Source: Microbulbifer pacificus (lineage in GTDB: Bacteria; Pseudomonadota; Gammaproteobacteria; Pseudomonadales; Cellvibrionaceae). Taken from it: 64,000 nucleotides of DNA. Position 1 is the first letter of the stretch. Every line of letters starts with the position of its first letter. The notes beneath the pieces are model-generated. The model was not told the DNA's origin. It searched no databases and saw nothing but the letters and a program-made list of their open reading frames with translations. The stretch covers positions 3,774,001 through 3,838,000 of the forward strand of contig NZ_CP137555.1 in the NCBI RefSeq assembly GCF_033723955.1, written 5' to 3'. Of the stretch, positions 29,638-37,609 are shown piece after piece. The position numbers were made by a program, and so were the translations under genes.

Positions 29638-30732
29638 ATGAAAATTGTTGACGTAAAACTGGGCATGCTACAAGTGCCCCTGGTTACCCCGTTTAAAACC
29701 GCTCTGCGCACCGTTGAGTGTGTCGAAGATGTCATCGTGATGCTGGAAACGGACACCGGTCATATTGGCTACGGCAATGCGCCCGCGACTGCGGTGATTA
29801 CCGGTGACACACACGGCTCCGTCATCGAGGCGGTGCGCAGCATATTTACTCCGCTAGTGCTCGGGCGTGACGTAGCGGATCTGAACCGTCTCACGCGGCA
29901 GATCCAGGGGGCGATGATCAACAACACCAGTGCCAAGGCGGCGGTGGAAATTGCGCTCTACGACTTGTTCGCACAGAGTTACAACACCCCCCTGTACCGG
30001 ATACTGGGTGGCGGTGAGAGCAGCCTGACCACCGATATCACCATCAGTGTCGATTACATCGATAAAATGGTGGCGGATGCGGAGCGGGCGGTGGAACGCG
30101 GCTTTGAAATCCTGAAACTCAAGGTGGGCAAGGATATCGGTCTCGATATCGAACGTATCAAGGCGGTTTACGCCGCAGTAAAAGGTCGTGCGATTCTGCG
30201 TCTAGATGCCAATCAGGGCTGGAGCCCCAAGCAGGCGGTGATGGCAATTCGCGGCCTGGAGGAGGCCGGGGTATTGCTGGAGCTGGTAGAGCAACCGGTC
30301 AAGGCCAATAACCTGGAGGGGATGCGCTATATCTCCGAGCGGGTAAAAACCCCGATCATGGCGGATGAAAGTATTTTCGGTCCCCACGACGTGATGGATG
30401 TGATCCAACGCCAGGCGGCGGAAATCATCAATATCAAGTTGATGAAAACCGGTGGCATTTCCAATGCCCTGAAAATTGCCGATCTCGCCGGCCTCTACGA
30501 CGTGGAGTGCATGGTGGGTTGCATGCTGGAAACCAGTATTGGTGTCTCTGCCGCGGCACATGTGGCGGCGGCCAAGGCCCCGGTGGTCACCAAGCTGGAT
30601 CTCGACGTGCCGTCCCTGTGCAAGTTTGATCCGGTGGTTGGTGGCGCGACTTACCGGGATGCGGATATCATTCTCAACGAAACCCCCGGCCTTGGCATTG
30701 AAAAAATTGAGGGCCTGCAATTGCTGGTGTAA
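29638..30732 (+). CDS. L-Ala-D/L-Glu (dipeptide) epimerase of the enolase superfamily
   Basis: A 364-residue cytosolic enzyme of the muconate-lactonising subgroup. Catalytic lysines are Lys160 and Lys162 (ILKLKVG) and Lys267 (NIKLMKTGG). Magnesium ligands are Asp190 (LRLDANQGW), Glu218 (LVEQP) and Asp243 (MADES). Asp321-x-Asp323 (KLDLDVPS) is the motif that binds the dipeptide amino group and marks dipeptide epimerases. The family (YkfB, YcjG) converts L-Ala-D-Glu from murein into L-Ala-L-Glu for ordinary peptidases. I start at the ATG at 29638; a TTG at 29623 overlaps the preceding stop. It has no signal peptide, so the dipeptide must be imported, and no dedicated dipeptide importer is in the window. 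Confidence 0.95.
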   Translation: MKIVDVKLGMLQVPLVTPFKTALRTVECVEDVIVMLETDTGHIGYGNAPATAVITGDTHGSVIEAVRSIFTPLVLGRDVADLNRLTRQIQGAMINNTSAKAAVEIALYDLFAQSYNTPLYRILGGGESSLTTDITISVDYIDKMVADAERAVERGFEILKLKVGKDIGLDIERIKAVYAAVKGRAILRLDANQGWSPKQAVMAIRGLEEAGVLLELVEQPVKANNLEGMRYISERVKTPIMADESIFGPHDVMDVIQRQAAEIINIKLMKTGGISNALKIADLAGLYDVECMVGCMLETSIGVSAAAHVAAAKAPVVTKLDLDVPSLCKFDPVVGGATYRDADIILNETPGLGIEKIEGLQLLV

Positions 30733-30762
30733 CACCGGCATTGCAGAGCAGGACGGCACAGC

Positions 30763-31548
30763 ATGACCTGTCTTTTGAAAATGCGCGCGATGCGCGACCA
30801 GTTGTCGGTAAACGAGCGCAAGCTCGCGGATTTTATTTTGGAAAATACGCAGCTGCTGCGCGACTATTCGTCCTCGCAACTGGCGGATGCCGTCGGGGTT
30901 AGCCAGTCCAGTGTGGTGAAGTTTTCCCAGAAGCTTGGCTATCGCGGGTATCCGAGCCTGAAACTCGCGGTGTATGAATCCTATGCCGGTGCCGGTATTG
31001 GCGGTGGCGATGAGCCGGCGCGAGCGTTTGCGGCGGCCGCGAGTCCGCTCAGCCAGTTGGGTCAGAAAAAGCTCGAGGTGCTGGAGAATACTGTCAGTAT
31101 CAACGAGGTTGATCAGCTAACTGCCGCAGTGGAGGCCATTCGTGCCGCACGCTGTATCCAGATTTCGGCCTGTCCAGGGTCGGTATCTGTTGCGCGTTAC
31201 CTGACGCATCAGTTGCTGGAACTCGGTTGCTGGGCGGTTTTCGATGAAGGCGGCAACCTCCAGCATCGTATAAGCAATTCCCTCCGGGACGATGACCTGC
31301 TGTGCATCCTGTGTGACTTTGGCGGCGAGGAGTCGCTTGTGGACGTGGCTAACCGGGCCCGTGAGCATGGGGTCAAAGTGCTGAGCCTTACTCGCTACAA
31401 CTACAACGCTGCCAGCATTCACTCGGATATTCGCCTGTATGTCGTGCCATCGGATGACGATGAGGATCTGCAAAGATTGCTGTTTCGCTCTGCGCAGCTG
31501 CATGTTATTGAGGGGCTAATCAGCGGTTTGTTGAGCAAAAAAAGTTAA
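30763..31548 (+). CDS. RpiR-family regulator 1 (HTH plus SIS domain)
   Basis: A 261-residue transcription regulator. The N-terminal HTH_6 domain (residues 1-77) has recognition-helix sequence SQSSVVKFSQKLGYRGY, almost identical to that of the second RpiR protein at 51373. The C-terminal SIS domain (about 125-255) would bind a phosphosugar. Its phosphate loop is unusual, ISACPGSVSVARYL instead of the common G-x-G-x-S form, and the second loop reads CDFGGEES. It is the third gene of the NlpC-epimerase operon (30-base gap) and so is probably controlled by the operator at 28098. RpiR proteins such as MurR repress amino-sugar genes until the phosphosugar binds. The altered SIS loop suggests a ligand different from that of the second copy. 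Confidence 0.92.
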   Translation: MTCLLKMRAMRDQLSVNERKLADFILENTQLLRDYSSSQLADAVGVSQSSVVKFSQKLGYRGYPSLKLAVYESYAGAGIGGGDEPARAFAAAASPLSQLGQKKLEVLENTVSINEVDQLTAAVEAIRAARCIQISACPGSVSVARYLTHQLLELGCWAVFDEGGNLQHRISNSLRDDDLLCILCDFGGEESLVDVANRAREHGVKVLSLTRYNYNAASIHSDIRLYVVPSDDDEDLQRLLFRSAQLHVIEGLISGLLSKKS

Positions 31549-31567
31549 CGACAGGCTGGTCGTTAAC
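31544..31567 (+). repeat. Inverted repeat across the stop codon of RpiR regulator 1
   Basis: GTTAACGAC at 31544-31552 and GTCGTTAAC at 31559-31567 form a perfect 9-bp inverted repeat with a 6-base loop. It starts just before the TAA stop and has no T-run after it. It could be an RNA hairpin protecting the 3' end or a protein site. Confidence 0.6.
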
Positions 31568-31600
31568 CAGATTTCTTGATGAAGAAGTTGCAAATATAAA

Positions 31601-31628
31601 GCCGCTGGCCCGGGTCAGCGGCTTTTTT
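31601..31628 (+). terminator. Shared terminator between convergent rpiR and transglutaminase-like genes
   Basis: The stem GCCGCTGGCC / GGTCAGCGGC (one G-T pair) has a 2-base apex as drawn, or seven clean pairs with a wider loop. It is followed by six T on the plus strand. Read on the minus strand it is followed by TTTAT, so it may serve both genes. Confidence 0.82.
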
Positions 31629-31640
31629 GCTTGTGCGGTA

Positions 31641-33131
31641 TCAACGCTGTGCGCTTTGCTGCGGTTCCACCAGTTTCCAGGCCAAGTTGTAGTCCCACTG
31701 ATCGAAATACAGGTTGCCGCCACGCCACTCGACTTCGCCTCGCTGGTTGTCCACTGTTTCTGAGCGGAAATGGTGTTTTGCGGGCAGCAGGGGGCGGCTG
31801 TAGTCGCTGTTGAAAATCAGGCGATAGCTATCGATGCCGCCCAGGTAGAACCAGCGCTCTGCCTCGCTATCGCTTTCAAGTAAACCGTGGGTGACATCCA
31901 TCGGCATCCAGCCGTAGGGGGCGAGATAGAGCTCTCCCCAGTCGTGCATGGTGTCAAATCCCTGAGGTGCAAACTCCCATCCCGACTGCCAGCGCGCGGG
32001 GATGCCATTCATGCGCAGCAGTGTGATCAACAGCAGCGTCTGTTGTCCGCAGTCCGCATGGCCCGCCTCGGCGGCATACTGGCTGATGTTGCGAATGGTG
32101 GAATATTCCCGTGCGCCCGCCCAGGGAATCTGGTCCACGTGCGCAAACAGCTTCTGCGCGATACGGTAGGGGTTGGTTTCGTCGCCGACGATTTGCTGGG
32201 AGAGGGCCTGTAATTTTGGTGTGAACTGGACGTGCGGCGCGCGTTCGCCGAGGAATTCCTCAAAACTTGCACTGTTCGCTGGCTGTACCCTGTCTGCGTC
32301 AATTGCCGTGTAGCGAGACAGGCTGTCGAACGCGTAGCGAATGCGGAATTCTGTAGGGTGTCCCTTTGCGGCGGTTTTTTCCAGATATATGGTACGTTGT
32401 GACTGGGTTGCCGGCGCCAGCTGATGTGTCTCGGGTACACTGCTGATCAGGGAGACATTTTCCTGAAGACCCGGTAATTGTTGTGGGAATGGCAGCCAGG
32501 CACGTACGGTTTCTCCGGCTGGAACTGCATCGGCGTTTACGGTCAGCGAATACTCCACTTCAATGCGCTGCCGTTGGGACGACTTTGCTGCGATGATTTC
32601 ACGGTGATGTGAATGCAGCTGGTACAGTGGTGCTTTTTCGGTAAAGCGTTTGTAGTCAGCAGTGCGTGCCGCAGCTGCGTCGGAAATGTGTACCAGGTTG
32701 TAGGCGGCCTTGCGGAAATAACGGCGCTCGCCATCAATGATCATGTATTCCAGCAGGCCGGCGCTGTCCCATGCCCGAATATCGGTTCCCGTGGCATCGG
32801 GAATATAGCGGCGTATGGATTCCAGCAGGTCTTCCGGCTTGATGGTAAATTCCATCTCTATGCGTCGCATACGCTCGGCCTCGAAGGCGAGCGCTTCACT
32901 CAGGGATGCATCTGCATTGGCCGAGGCTGCGGTGAGATCGTCCATGGTTGTGTTGCCTTCCATTGATCCGGTTTTCGCGGTCAGTGCCTGGATCTCGCTC
33001 TTGGCAAGCTGGTAGTGCCCGTGGTCAATTTTTTGCCGGATTTGATGTAAGTCTGCACTGAATGCCTGCGATGCCAGTGCGCAGGCGGTCGAAGCAAGCA
33101 GCGCTTTGAGGTTGAAGTAGGATTTTTTCAC
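31641..33131 (-). CDS. Exported transglutaminase-like cysteine protein
   Basis: A 496-residue protein with a Sec signal (cleavage near SQAFSA|DL). A poorly conserved helical N-terminal region is followed by a transglutaminase-core domain (about residues 290-420) with a complete Cys-His-Asp triad: Cys361 in AGHADCGQQTLLL, His396 in MHDWGELYL and Asp412 in WMPMDVTHG. Bacterial proteins of this class act mostly as peptidases or amidases rather than cross-linkers. The gene is divergent from the AmiE-like gene and shares an upstream region with two operator-like sites. The context suggests an activity on murein stem peptides or their cross-links. I know of no characterised murein-catabolic enzyme of this fold in the Bacillus counterpart operons, so the substrate is open. 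Confidence 0.85.
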   Translation of the reverse strand: MKKSYFNLKALLASTACALASQAFSADLHQIRQKIDHGHYQLAKSEIQALTAKTGSMEGNTTMDDLTAASANADASLSEALAFEAERMRRIEMEFTIKPEDLLESIRRYIPDATGTDIRAWDSAGLLEYMIIDGERRYFRKAAYNLVHISDAAAARTADYKRFTEKAPLYQLHSHHREIIAAKSSQRQRIEVEYSLTVNADAVPAGETVRAWLPFPQQLPGLQENVSLISSVPETHQLAPATQSQRTIYLEKTAAKGHPTEFRIRYAFDSLSRYTAIDADRVQPANSASFEEFLGERAPHVQFTPKLQALSQQIVGDETNPYRIAQKLFAHVDQIPWAGAREYSTIRNISQYAAEAGHADCGQQTLLLITLLRMNGIPARWQSGWEFAPQGFDTMHDWGELYLAPYGWMPMDVTHGLLESDSEAERWFYLGGIDSYRLIFNSDYSRPLLPAKHHFRSETVDNQRGEVEWRGGNLYFDQWDYNLAWKLVEPQQSAQR

Positions 33132-33172
33132 GGCAACTCCGCAGTGGCGTGTGTGATTCCGGTGAAACTTCG

Positions 33173-33185
33173 GAATAATTTATTA
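33173..33185. promoter_or_regulatory. Operator-like site 1 in the transglutaminase/AmiE divergent region
   Basis: GAATAATTTATTA matches 9 of 10 arm positions of GAATA-N3-TATTC. It lies 42 bases upstream of the transglutaminase-like gene on the minus strand. Confidence 0.6.
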
Positions 33186-33205
33186 TTTACTTAAAAAACC
33201 ACGAT

Positions 33206-33218
33206 TGATAAATTATTC
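33206..33218. promoter_or_regulatory. Operator-like site 2 in the transglutaminase/AmiE divergent region
   Basis: TGATAAATTATTC matches 8 of 10 arm positions and lies 75 bases before the AmiE-like start, spaced 33 bases centre to centre from site 1. That is about three helical turns and would allow cooperative binding. Confidence 0.45.
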
Positions 33219-33292
33219 TGATGTTTCCGTTGCGTCAAGCCCGTACTGGATGCTTGCCTTGTTCTTTCAATAACACCGGAGGTCACAACCTC

Positions 33293-34924
33293 ATGCGTCC
33301 CATATTGACCATATTGTGTTCCGCAGCCGCGGTGTTGCTATCAGCCTGCGATCGGCCAGCTCCTGATAGCGCTCTGGATGGCGAGAGTGCGGCAAACTTT
33401 GTCGAGCGGGTTCTGCAGGAGGAGCGTGTGCCCGGAGCCGCGGTGGGTATCTGGCACCATGGTGAGCCGGTATTGTTGCGGGGGTTTGGTGTAACCAATG
33501 TGGACAATCCGCATCCAGTAGACGGAGAGACGCTGTTCAAGCTGGCATCTACCAGCAAAGCCTTCACTACCGCTGCGCTCGGCTTACTGGTGGAAGAGGG
33601 CAAGCTGGACTGGGACGGGCGCGTGGTGGACTACCTTCCGGATTTCCGGCTTGCCGATCCGTGGGTGACCCGTGAATTTCGCGTGGTCGATCTCCTTACC
33701 CATCGCTCCGGTCTCGGTCCGGGTGCGGGCGATCTGATGTTGTGGCCACAGCCCAACCAGTATTCCCGTAAAGATGTGCTGGCCGGCCTCGCGCATCTGC
33801 CGATCACCGGTAGCTTTCGTGCGGATTACGCCTACGACAATCTCCTCTATATTGTCGCCGGCGAGTTGGTGGCGGAGATCTCTGGCCTGAGTTACGAGGA
33901 ATTCGTGCAGCAGCGCCTGTTGGCGAGAATGGGACTGGATCACTGCTACGCTGGCCCGGTACCTGCGGAGGCCCGCGACAATCTCGCGGATCCGCATCGC
34001 CTTGAAGATGAAGGGGATGGGCAGGCAAAACTGGTAGTGGATACCCCTAATCTCGCGGGCTTCGAGCCCATTGTGTTGGCCGCGGCCGGCGGCATGCACT
34101 GCAGTGCCGGCGATATGCTTACCTGGCTGCGCACCCTGCTGGACGGTGGGCAAATTCCCGGAGGGGAGCGCCTGCTCAGTACCGAGACCCGCGACCGCCT
34201 GTGGCGCCCGGAAACCCTGATGCCTTTTTCCCCCGAGCGTGCCGAGCGAGATGGTGGACATTTCTATGCCTATGCCCTCGGTTGGCGGGTGCAGGATATG
34301 CATGGCAAAAAGGTCATACACCACACCGGTTCCCTGTCTGGTATGTACGCGTGGGCGGCAGTGGTACCGGAAGAGGATCTGGCACTGGTGGTGCTGATGA
34401 ACCGGAGTGCCGGCGCAGCACGTCAGGCACTGATTTATGGGTTGTTGAAACCCTATCTGGGTGCGCCCGAGCGTGACTGGCTGGCCTATTTTCAGGACCT
34501 TTACGGCGCGCCGGCAGTGGCCGTGGAGCCGGAAGCGCTGGCAGCGCCGGCTGGATTTACTGCCGTTACCGAAAGTGAACTTACTGGTCGCTATCGCGAC
34601 CCCTGGTTCGGCGATATGGAGATTGCCCGGGAGGATGCGCAGTTGCGCTGGCGCGCGCTGAAATCTCCACGTCTCAGCGGAACGCTTACCCCTTCGGGCG
34701 ACGGTGTCTGGGCGTTGTACTGGGATGATCGCAGCCTCGATGCTGATGCCTGGATGACGGCGGATCGCAGTGAAACCGGCAACCTTCTGCTGACCATGCA
34801 GCCCAAGTCGCGGGGGATCGATTTCAGCTACGACTTCCACGATCTGCGGTTTGAAAAAATATTGCCACAAAATCAGGTGGACGATTCCCAGGCCGCTACC
34901 GCTGTCTCCGCGGTAGGGCACTGA
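33293..34924 (+). CDS. AmiE-like serine hydrolase of the beta-lactamase fold, lipoprotein
   Basis: A 543-residue lipoprotein (lipobox LSAC, Cys19) with a serine beta-lactamase/penicillin-binding fold. The motifs are S-x-x-K at Ser86-Thr-Ser-Lys89, Y-x-N at Tyr181-Asp-Asn183 and H-T-G at 344-346. A C-terminal lipocalin-like beta domain follows (about 440-540), as in many such peptidases. In the Bacillus subtilis MurNAc operon the protein of this fold is AmiE (YbbE), the N-acetylmuramyl-L-alanine amidase that works between NagZ and NamZ. Here, too, NagZ- and NamZ-like genes are present, so AmiE is the favoured function. A D-aminopeptidase or esterase role cannot be excluded. The start at 33293 has GGAGGT 9 bases upstream; the open frame reaches back to 33221. 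Confidence 0.85.
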   Translation: MRPILTILCSAAAVLLSACDRPAPDSALDGESAANFVERVLQEERVPGAAVGIWHHGEPVLLRGFGVTNVDNPHPVDGETLFKLASTSKAFTTAALGLLVEEGKLDWDGRVVDYLPDFRLADPWVTREFRVVDLLTHRSGLGPGAGDLMLWPQPNQYSRKDVLAGLAHLPITGSFRADYAYDNLLYIVAGELVAEISGLSYEEFVQQRLLARMGLDHCYAGPVPAEARDNLADPHRLEDEGDGQAKLVVDTPNLAGFEPIVLAAAGGMHCSAGDMLTWLRTLLDGGQIPGGERLLSTETRDRLWRPETLMPFSPERAERDGGHFYAYALGWRVQDMHGKKVIHHTGSLSGMYAWAAVVPEEDLALVVLMNRSAGAARQALIYGLLKPYLGAPERDWLAYFQDLYGAPAVAVEPEALAAPAGFTAVTESELTGRYRDPWFGDMEIAREDAQLRWRALKSPRLSGTLTPSGDGVWALYWDDRSLDADAWMTADRSETGNLLLTMQPKSRGIDFSYDFHDLRFEKILPQNQVDDSQAATAVSAVGH

Positions 34925-34973
34925 ATCGGAACCGCACCATAAAATCACCATCGAATAATAAAGAGAGCATCCC

Positions 34974-36056
34974 ATGCAAAGGCGCAGACTGATCAAGTCT
35001 CTAATGGCTGCACCGCTAATGGCCGCGGCAGGAACCAGTGCACTTGGTGCGAGTGCGGAGGCTGCAGAGGAAGCGGGTTTCAGTGCAGATAATTCCGGCA
35101 AGGACCTGTTGCGGCCCAGGCGCCTGCAAAAAGGTATGACTGTTGGTCTGGTGACCCCCGCAAGCAATGCGTGGGAGGACGAGGACATCCGCTTTGCCAG
35201 CGATGTAGTGCGCTCCCTTGGCTTTAAGGTGAAAGAGGGGGAAAACCTCTACCGCAGAAGCCAGTATCTGGCTGGTCCGGATGCCGCGCGTGCCCAGGAT
35301 TTCAACGCGATGTTTGCCGACGCTGAAGTGGACGCCGTGTTCTGTCTGCGCGGTGGCTACGGTACGCCGCGCATCCTGCCAATGCTGGATTACGCCGGAA
35401 TACGTCGCAATCCGAAGGTGTTGCTTGGATACAGTGATATCACCGCACTGTTGAATGCGATCTACCACCGCAGCGGCGTGGTCACATTCCACGGCCCGAT
35501 CGCCGCGCAAAATTTCACGGATTACACCTACAGCGAGTACCAGAAGGTACTCGCACACGGGGAGCGACCAGTGCCGCTGGGTGCGCCACCGCCCTTCGAG
35601 GATGCCGCCCCGGGGCGGGTCGAAAAAGAAAACCGTATTACGCGCTTTGCTGGTGGTCGCGCGCGCGGACGCCTTATCGGCGGCAACCTTACGTTGATGG
35701 CCAGTCTTCTCGGTACCCCATACTGCCCGGATTACCGCGGCAAAATTCTGTTTCTGGAGGATGTGGGGGAGGCGCCCTATCGGGTGGATCGGATGCTCAC
35801 CCAGATGTGGCTGGCCGGCAAACTGCAGCAGGTGGCAGGAATTGCGTTCGGCAAGTTCACCGAGGCGGATTCCGATGGCAATACGTTCAGCATGGAGCAC
35901 GTGCTGCGCGAACGCTGTGCCGATCTGGGCGTGCCGGTCGTGCGGGGGCTGATGTTTGGTCACGTAAAAGACCAGACAGTAGTGCCGGTGGGTGCGATGG
36001 CAGAGCTCGATGGCGATGCCGGCACTCTGGTGTTACGGGACCAGGTGGTGGTATAA
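34974..36056 (+). CDS. LD-carboxypeptidase (S66) with an export signal
   Basis: A 360-residue S66 peptidase. The triad by family pattern is Ser154 (LLGYSDIT), Glu262 (LFLEDVGE) and His330 (MFGHVKDQ). The Glu-to-His spacing of 68 equals that in the Pseudomonas LdcA enzyme. CLRGGYGTPRIL is also typical. LdcA, MccF and YkfA remove the terminal D-Ala from L,D-linked murein tetrapeptides, normally in the cytoplasm. This protein instead begins with MQRRRLIKSL and a long Ala-rich hydrophobic stretch, which resembles a Tat or Sec signal, so it probably acts in the periplasm. It lies 49 bases after the AmiE-like gene in the same direction. A half-operator, GAATAA, is in the gap at 34953. Confidence 0.92.
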   Translation: MQRRRLIKSLMAAPLMAAAGTSALGASAEAAEEAGFSADNSGKDLLRPRRLQKGMTVGLVTPASNAWEDEDIRFASDVVRSLGFKVKEGENLYRRSQYLAGPDAARAQDFNAMFADAEVDAVFCLRGGYGTPRILPMLDYAGIRRNPKVLLGYSDITALLNAIYHRSGVVTFHGPIAAQNFTDYTYSEYQKVLAHGERPVPLGAPPPFEDAAPGRVEKENRITRFAGGRARGRLIGGNLTLMASLLGTPYCPDYRGKILFLEDVGEAPYRVDRMLTQMWLAGKLQQVAGIAFGKFTEADSDGNTFSMEHVLRERCADLGVPVVRGLMFGHVKDQTVVPVGAMAELDGDAGTLVLRDQVVV

Positions 36057-36186
36057 GCTCACTCAGGTAGATTTTCGAAGATGGGCGCCCGCAGTGCAGA
36101 CTCCGGGCGCCATTGCATCCTCAGGCCTGCTATCTCTGGTATCAGGTCACCCAGAAAGATATAACCAAAAAAAGAATGACCGTCTC

Positions 36187-37596
36187 ATGACCGAACTTTC
36201 CTGGCTCACACTTCTTCCCCCCTTTGTCGCTATCGGACTCGCGCTTCTCACCAGGCAGGTTTACCTGGCACTGTTTGCCGGAATCTGGCTGGGCTTTTTT
36301 CTGCTCAATGGCTCCGGCTTTTTTCCATCACTGGCAGAAGCGCTGGATGGGGTACTGGCTATTCTGGCGAATGCCGGTGATGCCAAGGTGGTGATGTTCA
36401 CTCTGGTGATCGGGGCATTTATCGTCACCCTGGAGCGGAGTGGCGCAGTGAGCGGCTTTGTGCACTTTCTCGAGCGAATCCGCTGGGTGACCAACGGTGT
36501 TCGCGCGCAATGGATGGCGTGGCTGGTGGGGATCGTGATTTTTATCGAATCCAACATCACTGTGCTGGTGGCCGGTACGGTGTCGCGCCCGCTGTTTGAT
36601 CGCTATCGTATCGCGCGGGAAAAGCTCGCCTATATCATCGATTCCACTTCTGCACCGGTTTGCATGTTGATTCCCCTCAATGCCTGGGGTGCGTTTAACC
36701 TCGGCCTGCTGGACGGCCTGGGTGTGGACGATCCGCTCAAGGTCCTGCTGGCCAGTATTCCCCTCAACCTCTATGCAATCACTGCGGTGGCGCTCACTGC
36801 CTACACCATTGCCCGCAACTACAACCCTGGGCCTATGGCGGCAGCAGAAGCGCGCACCAGTAGCGGTGACGTCGACGGGCTCAGTACTACTGACAGCAGC
36901 AAAGAAAACGTTTTTGGAGAAAAAAGCCATATCAAGCCCCGCGCCCTGAATATGTTCCTTCCGGTGCTGGTACTGATTCTGGCGATGCCGCTGTTCCTGT
37001 GGATTACCGGTGACGGAAAGATATTCGAGGGCTCGGGTTCGACTTCGGTACTGTGGGCATCCCTCACCGCACTGGCTACGGTGTCCGTACTGGTATTGAT
37101 ACAGCGCGGTATGACCCTCGATGAGCTTAGCCACACCTGGATGGAAGGCGCGGGGCGTATGTTGCCGCTGGCGATCATTCTGGTGCTGGCACTGGCCCTG
37201 GGCGCCGTGTCCAAGGCGTTGGGTACCGGCCAGTACGTGGCGGGACTGGTGGGGGATTCCATCCCGGTTGGACTGCTGCCGGTGGTGATTTTCCTAGTGT
37301 CCGGTGTGATCGCGTTTTCTGTCGGTTCCAGCTGGGGCACTTTTTCGATCATGCTTCCCATCGCCATTCCGGTGGCGGGAGCGCTGGGTGCTGATCCCGT
37401 GCTGTTCGTGGCTGCGGTGCTTTCCGGGGGGATTTTCGGGGACCACAGTTCACCGATTTCCGATACCACCATTGTGTCGTCACTGGCAGCGGGCACGGAG
37501 CATATCGAGCATGTGCGCACCCAGTTGCCGTATGCCCTGCAGGCAGGTGCAATCAGTGCGCTGGGCTTTGTGGCCCTCGGTTACCTGATGTTGTGA
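36187..37596 (+). CDS. NhaC-family antiporter
   Basis: A polytopic membrane protein of 469 residues with about 11-12 hydrophobic helices. The family motifs are SVGSSWGTFSIMLPIAIP and GGIFGDHSSPISDTTIVSS in the last third. NhaC proteins exchange sodium or organic ions for protons, malate/lactate, or amino acids and amines. A polar loop (about residues 215-250) separates the two halves. The start is the ATG at 36187. The decarboxylase gene follows after 13 bases, so the two are cotranscribed. By analogy with amino-acid/amine exchange systems (CadB with CadA, AdiC with AdiA), it may import the decarboxylase substrate or export its product. NhaC is a different family from those exchangers, so this is inference. 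Confidence 0.87.
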   Translation: MTELSWLTLLPPFVAIGLALLTRQVYLALFAGIWLGFFLLNGSGFFPSLAEALDGVLAILANAGDAKVVMFTLVIGAFIVTLERSGAVSGFVHFLERIRWVTNGVRAQWMAWLVGIVIFIESNITVLVAGTVSRPLFDRYRIAREKLAYIIDSTSAPVCMLIPLNAWGAFNLGLLDGLGVDDPLKVLLASIPLNLYAITAVALTAYTIARNYNPGPMAAAEARTSSGDVDGLSTTDSSKENVFGEKSHIKPRALNMFLPVLVLILAMPLFLWITGDGKIFEGSGSTSVLWASLTALATVSVLVLIQRGMTLDELSHTWMEGAGRMLPLAIILVLALALGAVSKALGTGQYVAGLVGDSIPVGLLPVVIFLVSGVIAFSVGSSWGTFSIMLPIAIPVAGALGADPVLFVAAVLSGGIFGDHSSPISDTTIVSSLAAGTEHIEHVRTQLPYALQAGAISALGFVALGYLML

Positions 37597-37609
37597 TAGA
37601 GAGGTAAAA

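Noticed and set aside
34953..34965. GAATAA half-site before the LD-carboxypeptidase gene
   Set aside because: The right half (AAAGAG) does not match, so it is not a palindrome. The gene can be read from the AmiE-like promoter.
33584..35188. 534-codon minus-strand frame across the AmiE-like gene and the next start
   Set aside because: Runs opposite two solid genes with complete catalytic motifs and shows no domain of its own.
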